Positions 1 through 8,877 are shown, counted from the first letter of the stretch. The stretch is 64,000 nucleotides of DNA from JBNKZU01 sp050301795 (GCA_050301795.1 JBNKZU010000004.1:1-64000); one strand, 5' to 3'. Notes: generated by a model not told the origin, from the sequence alone. Program-made: numbers and translations.

Positions 1-357
1 TCTAAACGAATCGGGTTCGTGTGTTTGGCTCCCTCAGCTGGACTCGACTGTTTTGTAGGAACAAAACAGGACGTGCAACGCACGCCCGAAGGGGATAAAA
101 CAGGGATGTTTTAGAGCCACCAGCGACCGCTGGGTCGAGAATCAACAGGACATAAAAAAAACCGACTCTAAACGAATCGGGTTCTTGTGTTTGGCTCCCT
201 CAGCTGGACTCGACTGTTTTGTAGGAACAAAACAGGCCGTGCAACGCACGCCCGAAGGGGATAAAACAGGGATGTTTTAGAGCCACCAGCGACCGCTGGG
301 TCGAGAATCAACAGGGCATAAAAAAACCCGACTCTAAACGAATCGGGTTCTTGTGTT
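1..357 (-). repeat. Tandem 166-bp repeats carrying the tRNA-Asn 3' end
   Basis: Two near-identical 166-bp units (1-166 and 167-332) lie downstream of tRNA-Asn in its direction of transcription, and a third begins at 333 and runs into the tRNA itself. Each unit holds a 22-nt copy of the tRNA-Asn 3' end including CCA (26-47 and 192-213; the original is 358-379), a terminator hairpin, and several further hairpins: a GTTTTGT/ACAAAAC stem, a CGTGC/GCACG stem and a stem with an ATCCCT loop. The two units differ at only a few positions. The arrangement resembles the E. coli tyrT repeats, which also contain the tRNA 3' end. The array may extend beyond the left edge. Confidence 0.9.
318..349 (-). terminator. 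Rho-independent terminator after tRNA-Asn
   Basis: On the minus strand a 7-bp stem (AACCCGA/TCGGGTT, 325-331 with 343-349) is followed by a run of T. It starts just past the tRNA-Asn CCA end. A slightly weaker copy of the same hairpin recurs in the neighbouring repeat unit near 153-183. Confidence 0.85.
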
Positions 358-433
358 TGGCTCCCTCAGCTGGACTCGAACCAGCGACATACGGATTAAC
401 AGTCCGGTGTTCTACCAACTGAACTATGAGGGA
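358..433 (-). tRNA. tRNA-Asn (GTT)
   Basis: The minus strand gives a 76-nt cloverleaf with encoded CCA. The acceptor arms are TCCCTCA and TGAGGGA, the anticodon loop is CTGTTAA (anticodon GTT), and the T arm contains GGTTCGAGTCC. Only this copy is full length; the two partial copies to the left lack the anticodon and D arms and cannot be tRNAs. Confidence 0.97.
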
Positions 434-445
434 ATAGTCGTAGCA

Positions 446-481
446 GGCGCGTATACTACAAGCCGATTAGCAGAGGGTCAA
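446..481 (-). promoter_or_regulatory. Sigma-70 promoter of tRNA-Asn
   Basis: On the minus strand TTGACC (476-481) and TAGTAT (453-458) are separated by 17 bp, followed by a GC-rich discriminator (CGCGCC), as expected for a stable-RNA promoter under stringent control. The mature tRNA begins at 433, about 13 nt beyond the predicted start of transcription. Confidence 0.7.
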
Positions 482-536
482 TACCAATACCATAAAAAAG
501 CGGTAAAGTTTTTTGATACCGTTTATCAGCTAATTA

Positions 537-1721
537 TCAGCCGTTTATCGATTGTTTTATTCGAGTGATCGCCGCTATCAGGTTTTCCATACTTGTCGCA
601 AATGAGAGGCGCATATAACCCTCTTGGCCAAATGCAGATCCTGGCACAAGTGCCACATTGGCTTTTTGCAAAAAGTATTCAGCAAGCTCAATGTCGTTGG
701 TAATACCATCCAATTGGCTGATAACACCGCTCATGTCCGGGAATGAGTAAAACGCCCCGTGTGATGGAAGGCAGCGAACACCATCGATCTCATTTAATGC
801 AGCCACCACATAGTCATGGCGCTGTTTGAAATGAGCCAGCATCTCTTGAATACAGCCCTGATCACCATTTAACGCAGCCTCAGCAGCATATTGTGAGATT
901 GATGTTGGGTTGGAGGTGCTTTGTGACTGAATCTTTTTCATCGCCTTAATGTAGGCTTCAGGACCAGCCGCATAGCCGATGCGCCATCCTGTCATGGAGT
1001 AGGCCTTGGAAACTCCATTAAGCACAAATACGCGATCTTTTAGATCTGGCGCAGCGTTGAGGATATTAAAGAATTGACCATCCCAGAGGATGTGTTCATA
1101 CATATCATCAGATGCAACTAACACCTGTGGATGCTTTTTTAAGACTTCAGCCAGCGCCTTAAGCTCGTCAAAGGTGTAGGTGACACCAGTAGGGTTAGAT
1201 GGGCTATTGATTACAAAAAGACGTGTGTTGGGTGTGATCGCCGCTTCGAGTTGTTCTGGTGTGATTTTGAAGTGTTGCTCAAGTCCGGTCTCAACAATCA
1301 CAGGAATGCCATCGGCAAGTAGCACCATATCGGGATAGGAGACCCAGTAAGGTGCAGGAATAATTACCTCATCACCTGGGTTGATGACTGCTTGAGCCAG
1401 ATTATAAAAGCTCTGTTTGCCTCCACATGAAACCAGGATCTGTGTAGGTTCATACTCAAAACCGTTATCGCGTTTGAATTTATTGATGATCGCCTTTTTC
1501 AGCGAGGCTGTACCGTCAACCGCCGTATATTTGGTAAAACCGCTATTGATCGCATCAATCGCGGCCTGTTTGATATGTTCTGGTGTGTCAAAATCAGGCT
1601 CACCTGCGCCGAGACCAATGATATCTAGTCCTTGTGCTTTTAACTCTTGTGCTTTTGCAGTCACTGCAAGTGTTGGTGATGGTTTAACTTTTTGAACGCG
1701 TTTTGATAGCCGGTATTCCAA
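537..1721 (-). CDS. Class I PLP-dependent aminotransferase (aspartate aminotransferase type)
   Basis: A 394-residue fold-type I aminotransferase of the aspartate aminotransferase Ib (AspB-like) group, a cytosolic enzyme that moves amino groups between an amino acid, probably aspartate, and 2-oxoacids. The PLP lysine is K239 in SKAYSMTGWRIGY; SPSNPTG (near 173-179), SDDMYEH (near 204) and the C-terminal MRLSFA arginine are present. The length is normal for the family. The start ATG follows directly in the conserved N-terminus. The gene stands alone, upstream of tRNA-Asn on the same strand. Exact substrate preference cannot be read from the sequence; an aromatic or prephenate specificity is possible. 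Confidence 0.9.
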   Translation of the reverse strand: MEYRLSKRVQKVKPSPTLAVTAKAQELKAQGLDIIGLGAGEPDFDTPEHIKQAAIDAINSGFTKYTAVDGTASLKKAIINKFKRDNGFEYEPTQILVSCGGKQSFYNLAQAVINPGDEVIIPAPYWVSYPDMVLLADGIPVIVETGLEQHFKITPEQLEAAITPNTRLFVINSPSNPTGVTYTFDELKALAEVLKKHPQVLVASDDMYEHILWDGQFFNILNAAPDLKDRVFVLNGVSKAYSMTGWRIGYAAGPEAYIKAMKKIQSQSTSNPTSISQYAAEAALNGDQGCIQEMLAHFKQRHDYVVAALNEIDGVRCLPSHGAFYSFPDMSGVISQLDGITNDIELAEYFLQKANVALVPGSAFGQEGYMRLSFATSMENLIAAITRIKQSING

Positions 1722-1971
1722 TCAAGTATCCTCGTCAAGATGCCACCAGTGATGGGCCTGAATCTGTAAATATTAATGGCTTTTGAGGAATAATCTCGCA
1801 AGCAAAAAAACGAAAAAATCATATCACATTGAGATATGAGCATCATTATACGAAATGAGTTTTTTAACCACTATTTGGGAAGAAAAATGATTATAATTCC
1901 GACATTGAGAGTCGTTAGCGATATTGTCTGATAATAATAGACGTCTAAGAGCGTGAATCTGGAGTAGAAAC

Positions 1972-2853
1972 TTGGCCGAAAAGACACAATTTGAGGGGAA
2001 CGTAGTTGCGCTGGGCGGTGGACATGGCCTTGGTCGTCTACTCTCTTCATTATCATTCCTGGAAAAACGGCTCTGTGCTGTTGTTACCACGAGTGATAAC
2101 GGTGGTTCCACCGGTCGTCTACGGCAACAAAGTGGCGGAATCGGGTGGGGCGATTTGCGCCAGTGTATCAACCAACTCTGTCACGACAACGAAACCATCG
2201 CGTCGCAACTGTTTGAATATCGCTTTCAGAAGATGGGCGAGTTGAGCGGCCATAATCTCGGTAATCTCATGTTAGTTGCACTGGATGATATGTGCGTCAG
2301 ACCACTGGATGCGATTGAGACCGTTCGTCGCTTTTTAAGAATTCATTCTCGCCTTATTCCGATGTCCGAGGTTCCGGTACATCTTCTTGTAAAGTGTGGT
2401 CGAAAGTCGGTTGTCGGTGAGGTCAATGTCGAGGTTATTAATGATCTCCCTGACTCAATCATGCTGGAGCCATCATGCAATGGCACAGCAGAAGCGGTTA
2501 CCGCCATCGAAAAGGCGGATGTCATCATCATGGGGCCCGGCAGCTTCCTGACTAGCGTCATTCCTCCACTTCTTCCTCAAGGGATCAATCGCGCCATACA
2601 AAATAGTCGTGCAACCAAGATTCTTATTGGAAACCTTGGCAATGACCACCATTCTTTAGGTCAATTTCCGTTAAGCTGGATGATCGAATTCTTAGCAAGC
2701 CTTGGCATCACGATTGATAAGGTCATTTGGCCATCATCACGGATGATTTCCCAGGACGGGTCTGTGGATATTCATATTCAGGATTTTGTGCCTGAATTTG
2801 GTGGTCTCCACCATCGTGAGCAACTCAAATCAGCCATAGTCAATCTACTGTAA
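1972..2853 (+). CDS. yvcK: YvcK/CofD-like UDP-GlcNAc-binding protein (gluconeogenesis factor)
   Basis: A 293-residue protein of the YvcK/CofD-like family. It opens with the conserved nucleotide-binding segment GNVVALGGGHGLGRLL and continues with TTSDNGGSTGRLR, GDLRQC, a conserved GHNLGNL and MGPGSFLTSVIPPLL. In other bacteria YvcK binds UDP-GlcNAc and links carbon status to cell-wall precursor synthesis. The start is TTG at 1972, supported by a CTGGAG-like ribosome site just upstream and by the family's short N-terminus. At 293 residues it is a little shorter than Bacillus YvcK. It is divergent from the aminotransferase and has no operon partner. Confidence 0.88.
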   Translation: MAEKTQFEGNVVALGGGHGLGRLLSSLSFLEKRLCAVVTTSDNGGSTGRLRQQSGGIGWGDLRQCINQLCHDNETIASQLFEYRFQKMGELSGHNLGNLMLVALDDMCVRPLDAIETVRRFLRIHSRLIPMSEVPVHLLVKCGRKSVVGEVNVEVINDLPDSIMLEPSCNGTAEAVTAIEKADVIIMGPGSFLTSVIPPLLPQGINRAIQNSRATKILIGNLGNDHHSLGQFPLSWMIEFLASLGITIDKVIWPSSRMISQDGSVDIHIQDFVPEFGGLHHREQLKSAIVNLL

Positions 2854-3409
2854 TAAATTCCACACATACACTGCGTTTTTTAAGTTTCGATTTATAAAAC
2901 TACTGGTGAATCCATCGCGGATTTGTATATACTTGGGCATCAAATAAAATGATAAGGGTATAACATAGTTATTGGTTTATTTGGGGGATTGCCTCTGTTT
3001 GAGTAGGTAATCAGATTTCAGTAGCTATTAAAGCGATCGAGATGGGGCTCTCGGTACTTTAATTAGCATCTGGGAATGGATGCATGATTCTTCACTTGGA
3101 ATGGCTCAGTACTGCGTATGTTTTACACGTCTTTGGAATGGGGGTTGTGTATTACTGTTAATAAAATGCGTGGTTAGGGAGTCTTACAGTATTCATAGAA
3201 TTGTGTGTCTTATTCGTCGGTGATAGTCGGAACTGGCCTAACAAGAAGACTATCTCCCGTTTCGTATCGTAACTCATGCGTGTTAGATGCGAAGCGGGCC
3301 GACTTTTTTCATATTCGATTCTCGAAGTTTTAATCCCAAGAAAATTGCATTGATGTTGCTCGGCATGAAGGTAGTATACTATCGTGCTTTGTTATTAGTT
3401 GCTGAAACC
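2854..3409. other. Long non-coding stretch upstream of uvrB
   Basis: About 555 bp lie between yvcK and the likely uvrB start at 3410. I see no convincing ORF, RNA gene or repeat. A TATACT box (3374-3379) lies about 30 bp before the uvrB ATG, with a poor TTGATG at too long a spacing (19 bp). No LexA box of the CTGT-N8-ACAG form is visible. Confidence 0.5.
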
Positions 3410-5419
3410 ATGTCTAAAACCTTCAAACTCAACTCCCGTTTTAAACCCGCAGGCGATCAGCCTGAAGCGATCAATACACTGGTCGAGGGGCTTGAGAATG
3501 GTGAAGCCGGTATGACCCTACTTGGTGTGACCGGATCGGGAAAAACCTTTACGATTGCTAATGTTATTGATCGGGTACAACGACCGACGTTGATTATGGC
3601 GCACAATAAAACACTTGCTGCCCAACTTTACGGTGAGATGAAGGAGTTCTTTCCTGAGAATTCGGTTGAGTATTTTGTCTCCTATTACGACTACTACCAG
3701 CCAGAAGCCTATGTCCCTTCAACGGATACCTTTATCGAAAAGGACGCCTCTATTAATGAGCATATTGAGCAGATGCGTCTGTCAGCTACCAAGGCGTTAA
3801 TGGAGCGAAAAGATGCCATCATCATTGCATCGGTGTCGGCAATCTATGGATTAGGTGATCCGAAATCTTACCTCGGAATGATTTTGCATCTGGTCAAAGG
3901 GGATCAAATAGACCAACGTCATATTCTGCGCCGACTTGCAGAGTTGCAATACACACGTAACGATGTCGAGCTTCATCGGGCAACCTATCGTGTTCGTGGT
4001 GATGTGATCGATATCTATCCGGCAGAATCGGATCAGGAAGCGGTAAGGGTAGAGCTTTTTGATGAGGAGATCGAAACGCTATCCTATTTTGATCCGCTGA
4101 CTGGCGAGGTGCTAAGGCAGGTTCCGCGTCTGACAATCTACCCAAAAACGCACTATGTCACGCCACGCCAGACCATTCTGGATGCGATCGAACATATCAA
4201 AGTGGAGCTAAAACAGCGCCTAAAATACTTTAGGGATAACGATAAATTAGTTGAGGCACAACGGTTGGAGGAGCGCACTCGATACGATATCGAAATGATG
4301 AATGAGTTGGGTTACTGCTCAGGAATCGAGAACTACTCACGCTATCTGTCAGGACGAAATGCGGGCGATGCACCGCCGACACTGTTTGATTATCTGCCAG
4401 ATGACGCACTGTTAGTGATCGACGAAAGCCATGTCACGGTATCTCAAATTGGGGCGATGTATAAAGGCGACAGGTCTCGAAAAGAGAATCTCGTCGGATA
4501 CGGTTTTCGTCTCCCATCCGCACTGGATAATCGCCCGATGAAGTTTGAAGAGTTTGAGCGCATCTCACCGCAAACCATCTATGTTTCCGCCACACCAGCA
4601 CAATATGAACGCGAACATTCCGGTGATATCGCTGAGCAAGTTGTTCGTCCAACGGGACTGATCGACCCGGAAATTGAGGTCAGACCGGCGACAACCCAAG
4701 TGGATGATCTGCTTTCAGAAATAAATCGATATGCAAAAAATAGACAACGGATTCTGGTCTCAACACTCACCAAGAAGATGGCAGAGGATCTTACCGATTA
4801 TCTGAGTGAACACAATATCAAGGTTCGTTATATGCACTCAGATGTCGATACGGTTGAACGGATGGAGATTATCAGAGACCTTCGTCTTGGCGAGTTTGAT
4901 GTGTTGGTCGGAATCAATCTGTTACGTGAAGGGCTGGATATGCCTGAGGTTGCATTAGTGGCGATCCTCGATGCGGATAAAGAGGGCTTCTTAAGATCAG
5001 AAACCTCGCTGATTCAGACAATTGGCCGTGCAGCACGAAATCTTCAGGGTAAAGCTATTCTCTATGCCGATAGAATTACGGGCTCAATGCAACGGGCAAT
5101 CGATGAAACCGAGCGGCGACGAAATAAACAGATTGAATACAACGAAAAACATGGCATCACACCCAAAGGGATTGAAAGAGCTGTAAAAGACATATTGCAG
5201 TCAGGCTTCCCCGGTGGACCCAAAGAGCCAAGAAGCTATGCAAAGGTCGCCGAAGAGGTCGCGCAATATGCAACGATGAATCCAGATGAGGTTAAAAAGC
5301 GCTTAAAACAGCTCGAAGAGAAGATGTATCAACACGCACAAAACTTGGAGTTCGAAGAGGCGGCAAAGGTTCGGGATCAGATCCATCAGGTTCAGGAAAA
5401 GGTATTGGGGATTGTTTAA
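3410..5419 (+). CDS. uvrB: Excinuclease ABC subunit B
   Basis: UvrB is the damage-verifying helicase-like subunit of nucleotide excision repair; it is loaded by UvrA and recruits UvrC. The reading frame is open from 3287, but the ATG at 3410 gives the usual N-terminus (MSKTFKLNSRFKPAGDQPEA) and a 669-residue product, close to the E. coli length. The Walker A motif GVTGSGKT is at 39-46, the beta-hairpin region around SYYDYYQPEAY follows, then DESH, the helicase motifs ending in QTIGRAARN, and a C-terminal UVR domain (LEFEEAAKVRDQI) that binds UvrC. It ends 6 bp from the convergent protease gene. Confidence 0.97.
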   Translation: MSKTFKLNSRFKPAGDQPEAINTLVEGLENGEAGMTLLGVTGSGKTFTIANVIDRVQRPTLIMAHNKTLAAQLYGEMKEFFPENSVEYFVSYYDYYQPEAYVPSTDTFIEKDASINEHIEQMRLSATKALMERKDAIIIASVSAIYGLGDPKSYLGMILHLVKGDQIDQRHILRRLAELQYTRNDVELHRATYRVRGDVIDIYPAESDQEAVRVELFDEEIETLSYFDPLTGEVLRQVPRLTIYPKTHYVTPRQTILDAIEHIKVELKQRLKYFRDNDKLVEAQRLEERTRYDIEMMNELGYCSGIENYSRYLSGRNAGDAPPTLFDYLPDDALLVIDESHVTVSQIGAMYKGDRSRKENLVGYGFRLPSALDNRPMKFEEFERISPQTIYVSATPAQYEREHSGDIAEQVVRPTGLIDPEIEVRPATTQVDDLLSEINRYAKNRQRILVSTLTKKMAEDLTDYLSEHNIKVRYMHSDVDTVERMEIIRDLRLGEFDVLVGINLLREGLDMPEVALVAILDADKEGFLRSETSLIQTIGRAARNLQGKAILYADRITGSMQRAIDETERRRNKQIEYNEKHGITPKGIERAVKDILQSGFPGGPKEPRSYAKVAEEVAQYATMNPDEVKKRLKQLEEKMYQHAQNLEFEEAAKVRDQIHQVQEKVLGIV

Positions 5420-5425
5420 TAAAAG

Positions 5426-6853
5426 CTAATCTTCTCTGACAACGACGAGATTCAACTTATCAAAAACATCCTGAATCGGTATCAGATAGTTCACATTCAG
5501 ACTGGCACCGGAGTGAGAAACCAGGCTGGAAACACTTAACGCAATCAATTCACCATGCTGATTAAACACCGGGCCGCCTGAGTTACCGGGGTTGATGGCC
5601 GCGTCGGTTTGATAAAAGCGCAGGCCTTCCAGCTTGCGTGTTGCAGAGATAATGCCTCTGGTAATCGTATTGTCGAGGCTCTCATCAAGCGGTGTTCCAA
5701 TCACATAGACATCATCACCTGGATAAGCGCCCAAATGTGCAATATCAACAGAATTAACCGATATCGGCGTCTCCATCTTTAATAACGCAACATCGCGACC
5801 GATATTCTTACGCATAACAAAGGCAGAAGACTCTCCGAACGCATGTTTAACCACCACCTCATCCTGAGTTCCCACAACATGGGCGTTGGTCAGCACATAG
5901 CCACTGGATGAAATGATTACTCCACTCCCATGCCCGGTATCTGTTTTGATTGTAGCGGTGATCGATTTTAGTTCATCCACACGGTCACTAAAGCTTTTGG
6001 ATTTATCGCCGTAACGAAACTTAAACACGAGAGATTTATCAGAAAAGCTTTGTGTTGAAACCAGTGAAAGATCTATCGGCTCTAGGTTTTTCAAAAACAC
6101 CTTATCGGCCATAAGGTTATTGATCGCAACCTCCAGCGCATCAGTCAGCGTATTGGTTAGCCCGTTGCTGTGACTAATGGTATTGCGATTATCCTTTGAG
6201 CCTTCACTAAAACCGCTATAAATACTTTCACCGCTAATCGAGTCGGTTAGCGTCCACTTTATCTTTAAATAGACCGCGCTCTTTGTCGGAATTGTTGCAG
6301 GATCTTGATTCGCTGAAACCGGCTTAACGGGGAAGCAGAGATCGATCTTGATATTGGTAATATCCGCCTTAAGACTAACGCCACCCACACTTTTATGTGC
6401 GGTGTAGCCATAGTGCTGCATAAGCGATGAAAACTTATCCCGTAAGCCTTTATTGGCCTGATTAGAGTAATTCTGGGTGAGGTAGAGGTTTTCAGAGAAG
6501 GTGCACGAAGAGCCTAATGACATATGTCCGATATGTCTTTTTCCACCAATGGCACGAATAAGCGAGTAGTTAATCTCTTCAAGATGGATCGGGCGTGATG
6601 GTTGATCACCTAAATATTTAATGGGCTGTAGCTTAGAGACCGATTTGATTAATTGACTGTCTTTAACCGTAACCACCTCAACACGTCCATTATCGCGGTT
6701 TTGAGTCATTGGTCTGTCACTAAACTGAACATTGCCGTTCTCATCAGTCCATTTATAGATCGCAATACACTCAAGAGGGATGAGCGTAAAACACACGAGA
6801 GCAACAAAAAATGTGAATCTATATGCCACGAAATTGAAAACTTTCAGCTTCAT
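5426..6853 (-). CDS. Secreted DUF4124/trypsin-like serine protease
   Basis: A 475-residue exported protein. An N-terminal hydrophobic segment (about 9-31) is followed at once by a DUF4124 motif (IYKWTDENGNVQFSDRP, 32-48). A central region of about 220 residues resembles nothing I recognise. The C-terminal third is a DegP-type S1 protease with His325 (TNAHVVG), Asp354 (GRDVALLK) and Ser425 (NPGNSGGP), so the triad is intact. No PDZ domain follows. The likely role is periplasmic or envelope-attached proteolysis. The gene is convergent with uvrB and appears monocistronic. The fusion of DUF4124 to a protease via an unknown middle domain is the unusual point. Confidence 0.85.
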   Translation of the reverse strand: MKLKVFNFVAYRFTFFVALVCFTLIPLECIAIYKWTDENGNVQFSDRPMTQNRDNGRVEVVTVKDSQLIKSVSKLQPIKYLGDQPSRPIHLEEINYSLIRAIGGKRHIGHMSLGSSCTFSENLYLTQNYSNQANKGLRDKFSSLMQHYGYTAHKSVGGVSLKADITNIKIDLCFPVKPVSANQDPATIPTKSAVYLKIKWTLTDSISGESIYSGFSEGSKDNRNTISHSNGLTNTLTDALEVAINNLMADKVFLKNLEPIDLSLVSTQSFSDKSLVFKFRYGDKSKSFSDRVDELKSITATIKTDTGHGSGVIISSSGYVLTNAHVVGTQDEVVVKHAFGESSAFVMRKNIGRDVALLKMETPISVNSVDIAHLGAYPGDDVYVIGTPLDESLDNTITRGIISATRKLEGLRFYQTDAAINPGNSGGPVFNQHGELIALSVSSLVSHSGASLNVNYLIPIQDVFDKLNLVVVRED

Positions 6854-7168
6854 TACTTAATCCATGCTGATGTCATTGAGTGTCACCATTATTAGCACGA
6901 TTCGTCAAAAATCTAAAGATGACGGAAAAATCACCGATACAAGCATAGAGAATAAAACAGAGTGAGAGAGGATCATTCTGCTCATATCTTGATCAGGAGA
7001 ATGATAAAAATAAAAACTAGCGAAAACCGATTAGAGTGAAATCGACTGGATTTGATTGTGTTTGATGGTATGGTATTGATATTACACAACAAAAATCTTC
7101 ATATTTTATAAAGGTGAAACAGGGCAGGGCGAAGTCATTCACAACAGTACCAATCTCAGGGGGGCAAG

Positions 7169-8044
7169 GTGAGTAAAAAACAACCGACAATTGGAGTCAT
7201 GGCAACTGGGGGCAGTGTTGTCACTGCCGATAAATTTACCTCACTGTTTGATAAAACGGTTAAGCAACTCAAAAAAGAGTCTAAAAATCGAAACTTTATT
7301 CTCTTTATTCATGGTCGTGGAGACCATCCCCGAAAAGCAAAACAGAAAAAACTGCTCGAACGTCTTGAAAAAGAGTATTCAGCCAAGGTCATCATGTTTC
7401 ACTGGCCATCAAAAAGTGATTGGTTTGGATTCCCAGAAGAGGAGGCAAGAGGATCAGCCGGACATTTACTCTCAGTCATTAAACAACTTCAAAAATATAA
7501 AGAGAGTAATCAGAAAAAAGTTAAAGGTATCAGCATAAACCTATTAACGCACAGCATGGGAAGCTTTGTTCTTGAAGAGTTAGTCAGCTCAGGAACAATT
7601 AATCAATGTGACAATCTATTCGATACAGTACTTATTAGTGCATCTGCATCCGCAAGCTCAATCCACGCCAAATGGGTAAAAAACCTTAACATTGCCAGAA
7701 ATGTCTACATCACCTTTAACGAGTCCGATGCAGTCTTAACCAATGCAGGAATATTAAGAAGAAGCCGATGTCTCGGTAAAGGATTGCAAACATCCACAGG
7801 AAAAGAGTTCGAGCTATCTGACAACTGCAAATATCTCGATATCTCAAATACTGGAGTAAACCATCGTTACTACCTTAAAAGTGGGCAGAACAAAAACAAA
7901 TACCTGACCCTATTCTATCAAATGACACTCAATGGAAAGAGTATCAACCTTGATGCGTATGATGGTACGGAATCTGTATCCCGGGATCGTATCTATCAAC
8001 TAAAGAGTGAGATGGTTAATCCGTGGGTAAGTGGGGAAGAGTAG
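7169..8044 (+). CDS. Alpha/beta hydrolase, DUF900-like
   Basis: A 291-residue predicted alpha/beta hydrolase starting with GTG, placed 3-8 bp after a strong AGGGGGG ribosome site. The oxyanion and strand-1 region is ILFIHGRGDHP, followed by MFHWPSKSD, the nucleophile elbow LTHSMGSF (Ser129), an acid in TFNESDAVL (Asp187) and a histidine in TGVNHRYYL (His232). The pattern F-x-WPS, HSMGS and nD-x-vL matches the DUF900 family of esterase-like proteins. There is no signal peptide, so it is probably cytosolic. The gene is lysine- and asparagine-rich and more AT-rich than its neighbours, and it ends next to the tRNA-Leu repeat array, which suggests a laterally acquired gene. The substrate is unknown. 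Confidence 0.75.
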   Translation: MSKKQPTIGVMATGGSVVTADKFTSLFDKTVKQLKKESKNRNFILFIHGRGDHPRKAKQKKLLERLEKEYSAKVIMFHWPSKSDWFGFPEEEARGSAGHLLSVIKQLQKYKESNQKKVKGISINLLTHSMGSFVLEELVSSGTINQCDNLFDTVLISASASASSIHAKWVKNLNIARNVYITFNESDAVLTNAGILRRSRCLGKGLQTSTGKEFELSDNCKYLDISNTGVNHRYYLKSGQNKNKYLTLFYQMTLNGKSINLDAYDGTESVSRDRIYQLKSEMVNPWVSGEE

Positions 8045-8053
8045 CCGCTGAAT

Positions 8054-8434
8054 GAAGAAGTGCCGGATTAAGATGACGCAGACTTATTCAAATGGGTTCG
8101 AAAGCTTTATTAATGGTGCCCGGGGCCGGAATTGACAGTTTCGTCGGGAACGAAACTGGTCGCACGAAGTGCGTCCGAAGGATGCTGTCCAAGGAGGGAC
8201 AGCAACCACCGCACGAAGAAGTGCCGGTTAAGATGACGCAGACTTATTCAAATGGGTTCGAAAGCTTTATTAATGGTGCCCGAGGCCGGAATTGACAGTT
8301 TCGTCTGGAACGAAACTGGTCGCACGAAGTGCGTCCGAAGGATGCTGTCCAAGGAGGGACAGCAACCACAGCACGAAGAAGTGCCGGATTAAGATGACGA
8401 AGACTGATTCAAATGGGATCGAAAGCTTTATTAA
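8054..8434 (-). repeat. 160/161-bp tandem repeats carrying the tRNA-Leu 3' end
   Basis: Three units start at 8054, 8215 and 8375 (periods 161 and 160). Each includes a 19-nt copy of the tRNA-Leu 3' end with CCA (8114-8132 identical; 8274-8292 with one change; the real tRNA end is 8435-8453). Each complete unit also has a set of strong hairpins: GTTTCGT/ACGAAAC, CGCAC-GAA-GTGCG, GCTGTCC-GGACAGC (CTCCTT loop on the minus strand) and GCAC-GTGC. The order and spacing of these hairpins match the tRNA-Asn repeats although the stem sequences differ. Short open frames across the array are by-products of the repeat. Confidence 0.9.
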
Positions 8435-8522
8435 TGGTGCCCGGGGCCGGAATCGAACCGGCACGATCGCAATGATCGAGGGATTTTAAGTCCCTTGCGT
8501 CTACCTATTTCGCCACCCGGGC
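8435..8522 (-). tRNA. tRNA-Leu (TAA)
   Basis: The minus strand has an 88-nt class II tRNA with encoded CCA: acceptor GCCCGGG/CCCGGGC, anticodon loop CTTAAAA (TAA), a long variable arm and a T arm with GGTTCGATTCC. It resembles E. coli leuZ, and the Gly-Cys-Leu order on one strand matches glyW-cysT-leuZ. Confidence 0.97.
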
Positions 8523-8863
8523 ATATCAGGATGGGCTTTAACTGTTACTACATTTTTACGGTTTGCAGTGCTGTCGCACTGACCTTGCGGTCACTCTCGG
8601 CGTCCTGCCTCTCGTGACATTCGTGCATCCTGCACGTCATCTACCTATTTCGCCACCCGGGCATATCAGGATGGGCTTTATATTAAACTGTTTATTAAGG
8701 TATCAGCGCTTCGCGCTACCTTGCGGTCACTCCCGGCGTCCTGCCTCTCGTGACATTCGTACTTCCTGTACATTGTCACTCTCGGCGTCCTGCCTCTCGT
8801 GACATTCGTGCATCCTGCACGTCATCTACCTATTTCGCCACTCGGGCTAACAGGATGGACTTA
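8523..8863 (-). repeat. Repeats of the tRNA-Leu 5' end with hairpin spacers
   Basis: The first 22 nt of tRNA-Leu plus about 18 bp of its leader recur twice upstream: 8641-8680 is identical to 8501-8540, and 8826-8863 is a diverged copy. Between the copies lie structured spacers. A 34-bp hairpin segment (stem GTCAC/GTGAC around GGC-GTCCT-GCC) occurs three times, starting near 8591, 8727 and 8776. Small hairpins GTGC-ATCCT-GCAC (twice) and GTAC-TTCCT-GTAC directly follow. All would be in the transcript between tRNA-Cys and tRNA-Leu. Confidence 0.9.
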
Positions 8864-8877
8864 AACATATTGAAAAC

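Noticed and set aside
1..400. CRISPR array
   Set aside because: Units are 160-166 bp, contain tRNA ends and lack short spacers. They are not CRISPR repeats, and no cas gene is present.
353..568. A 71-codon ORF over tRNA-Asn
   Set aside because: It runs antisense through the tRNA gene and its promoter, with no protein-like features.
660..700. TGGCACAAGTGCCA palindrome as an operator
   Set aside because: It lies inside the aminotransferase coding sequence and encodes conserved protein, so a regulatory role is not supported.
3300..3409. SOS box for uvrB
   Set aside because: No CTGT-N8-ACAG-like sequence near the promoter; sequences such as CTGTTTGAGT...CAG have the wrong spacing.
8092..8489. 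Short ORFs of 64-67 codons on both strands in the tRNA-Leu repeats
   Set aside because: They repeat the same hairpin sequence in different frames, change with unit length and have no ribosome sites. They are by-products of the repeat. E. coli tyrT repeats do encode a small basic protein, but these do not resemble it.
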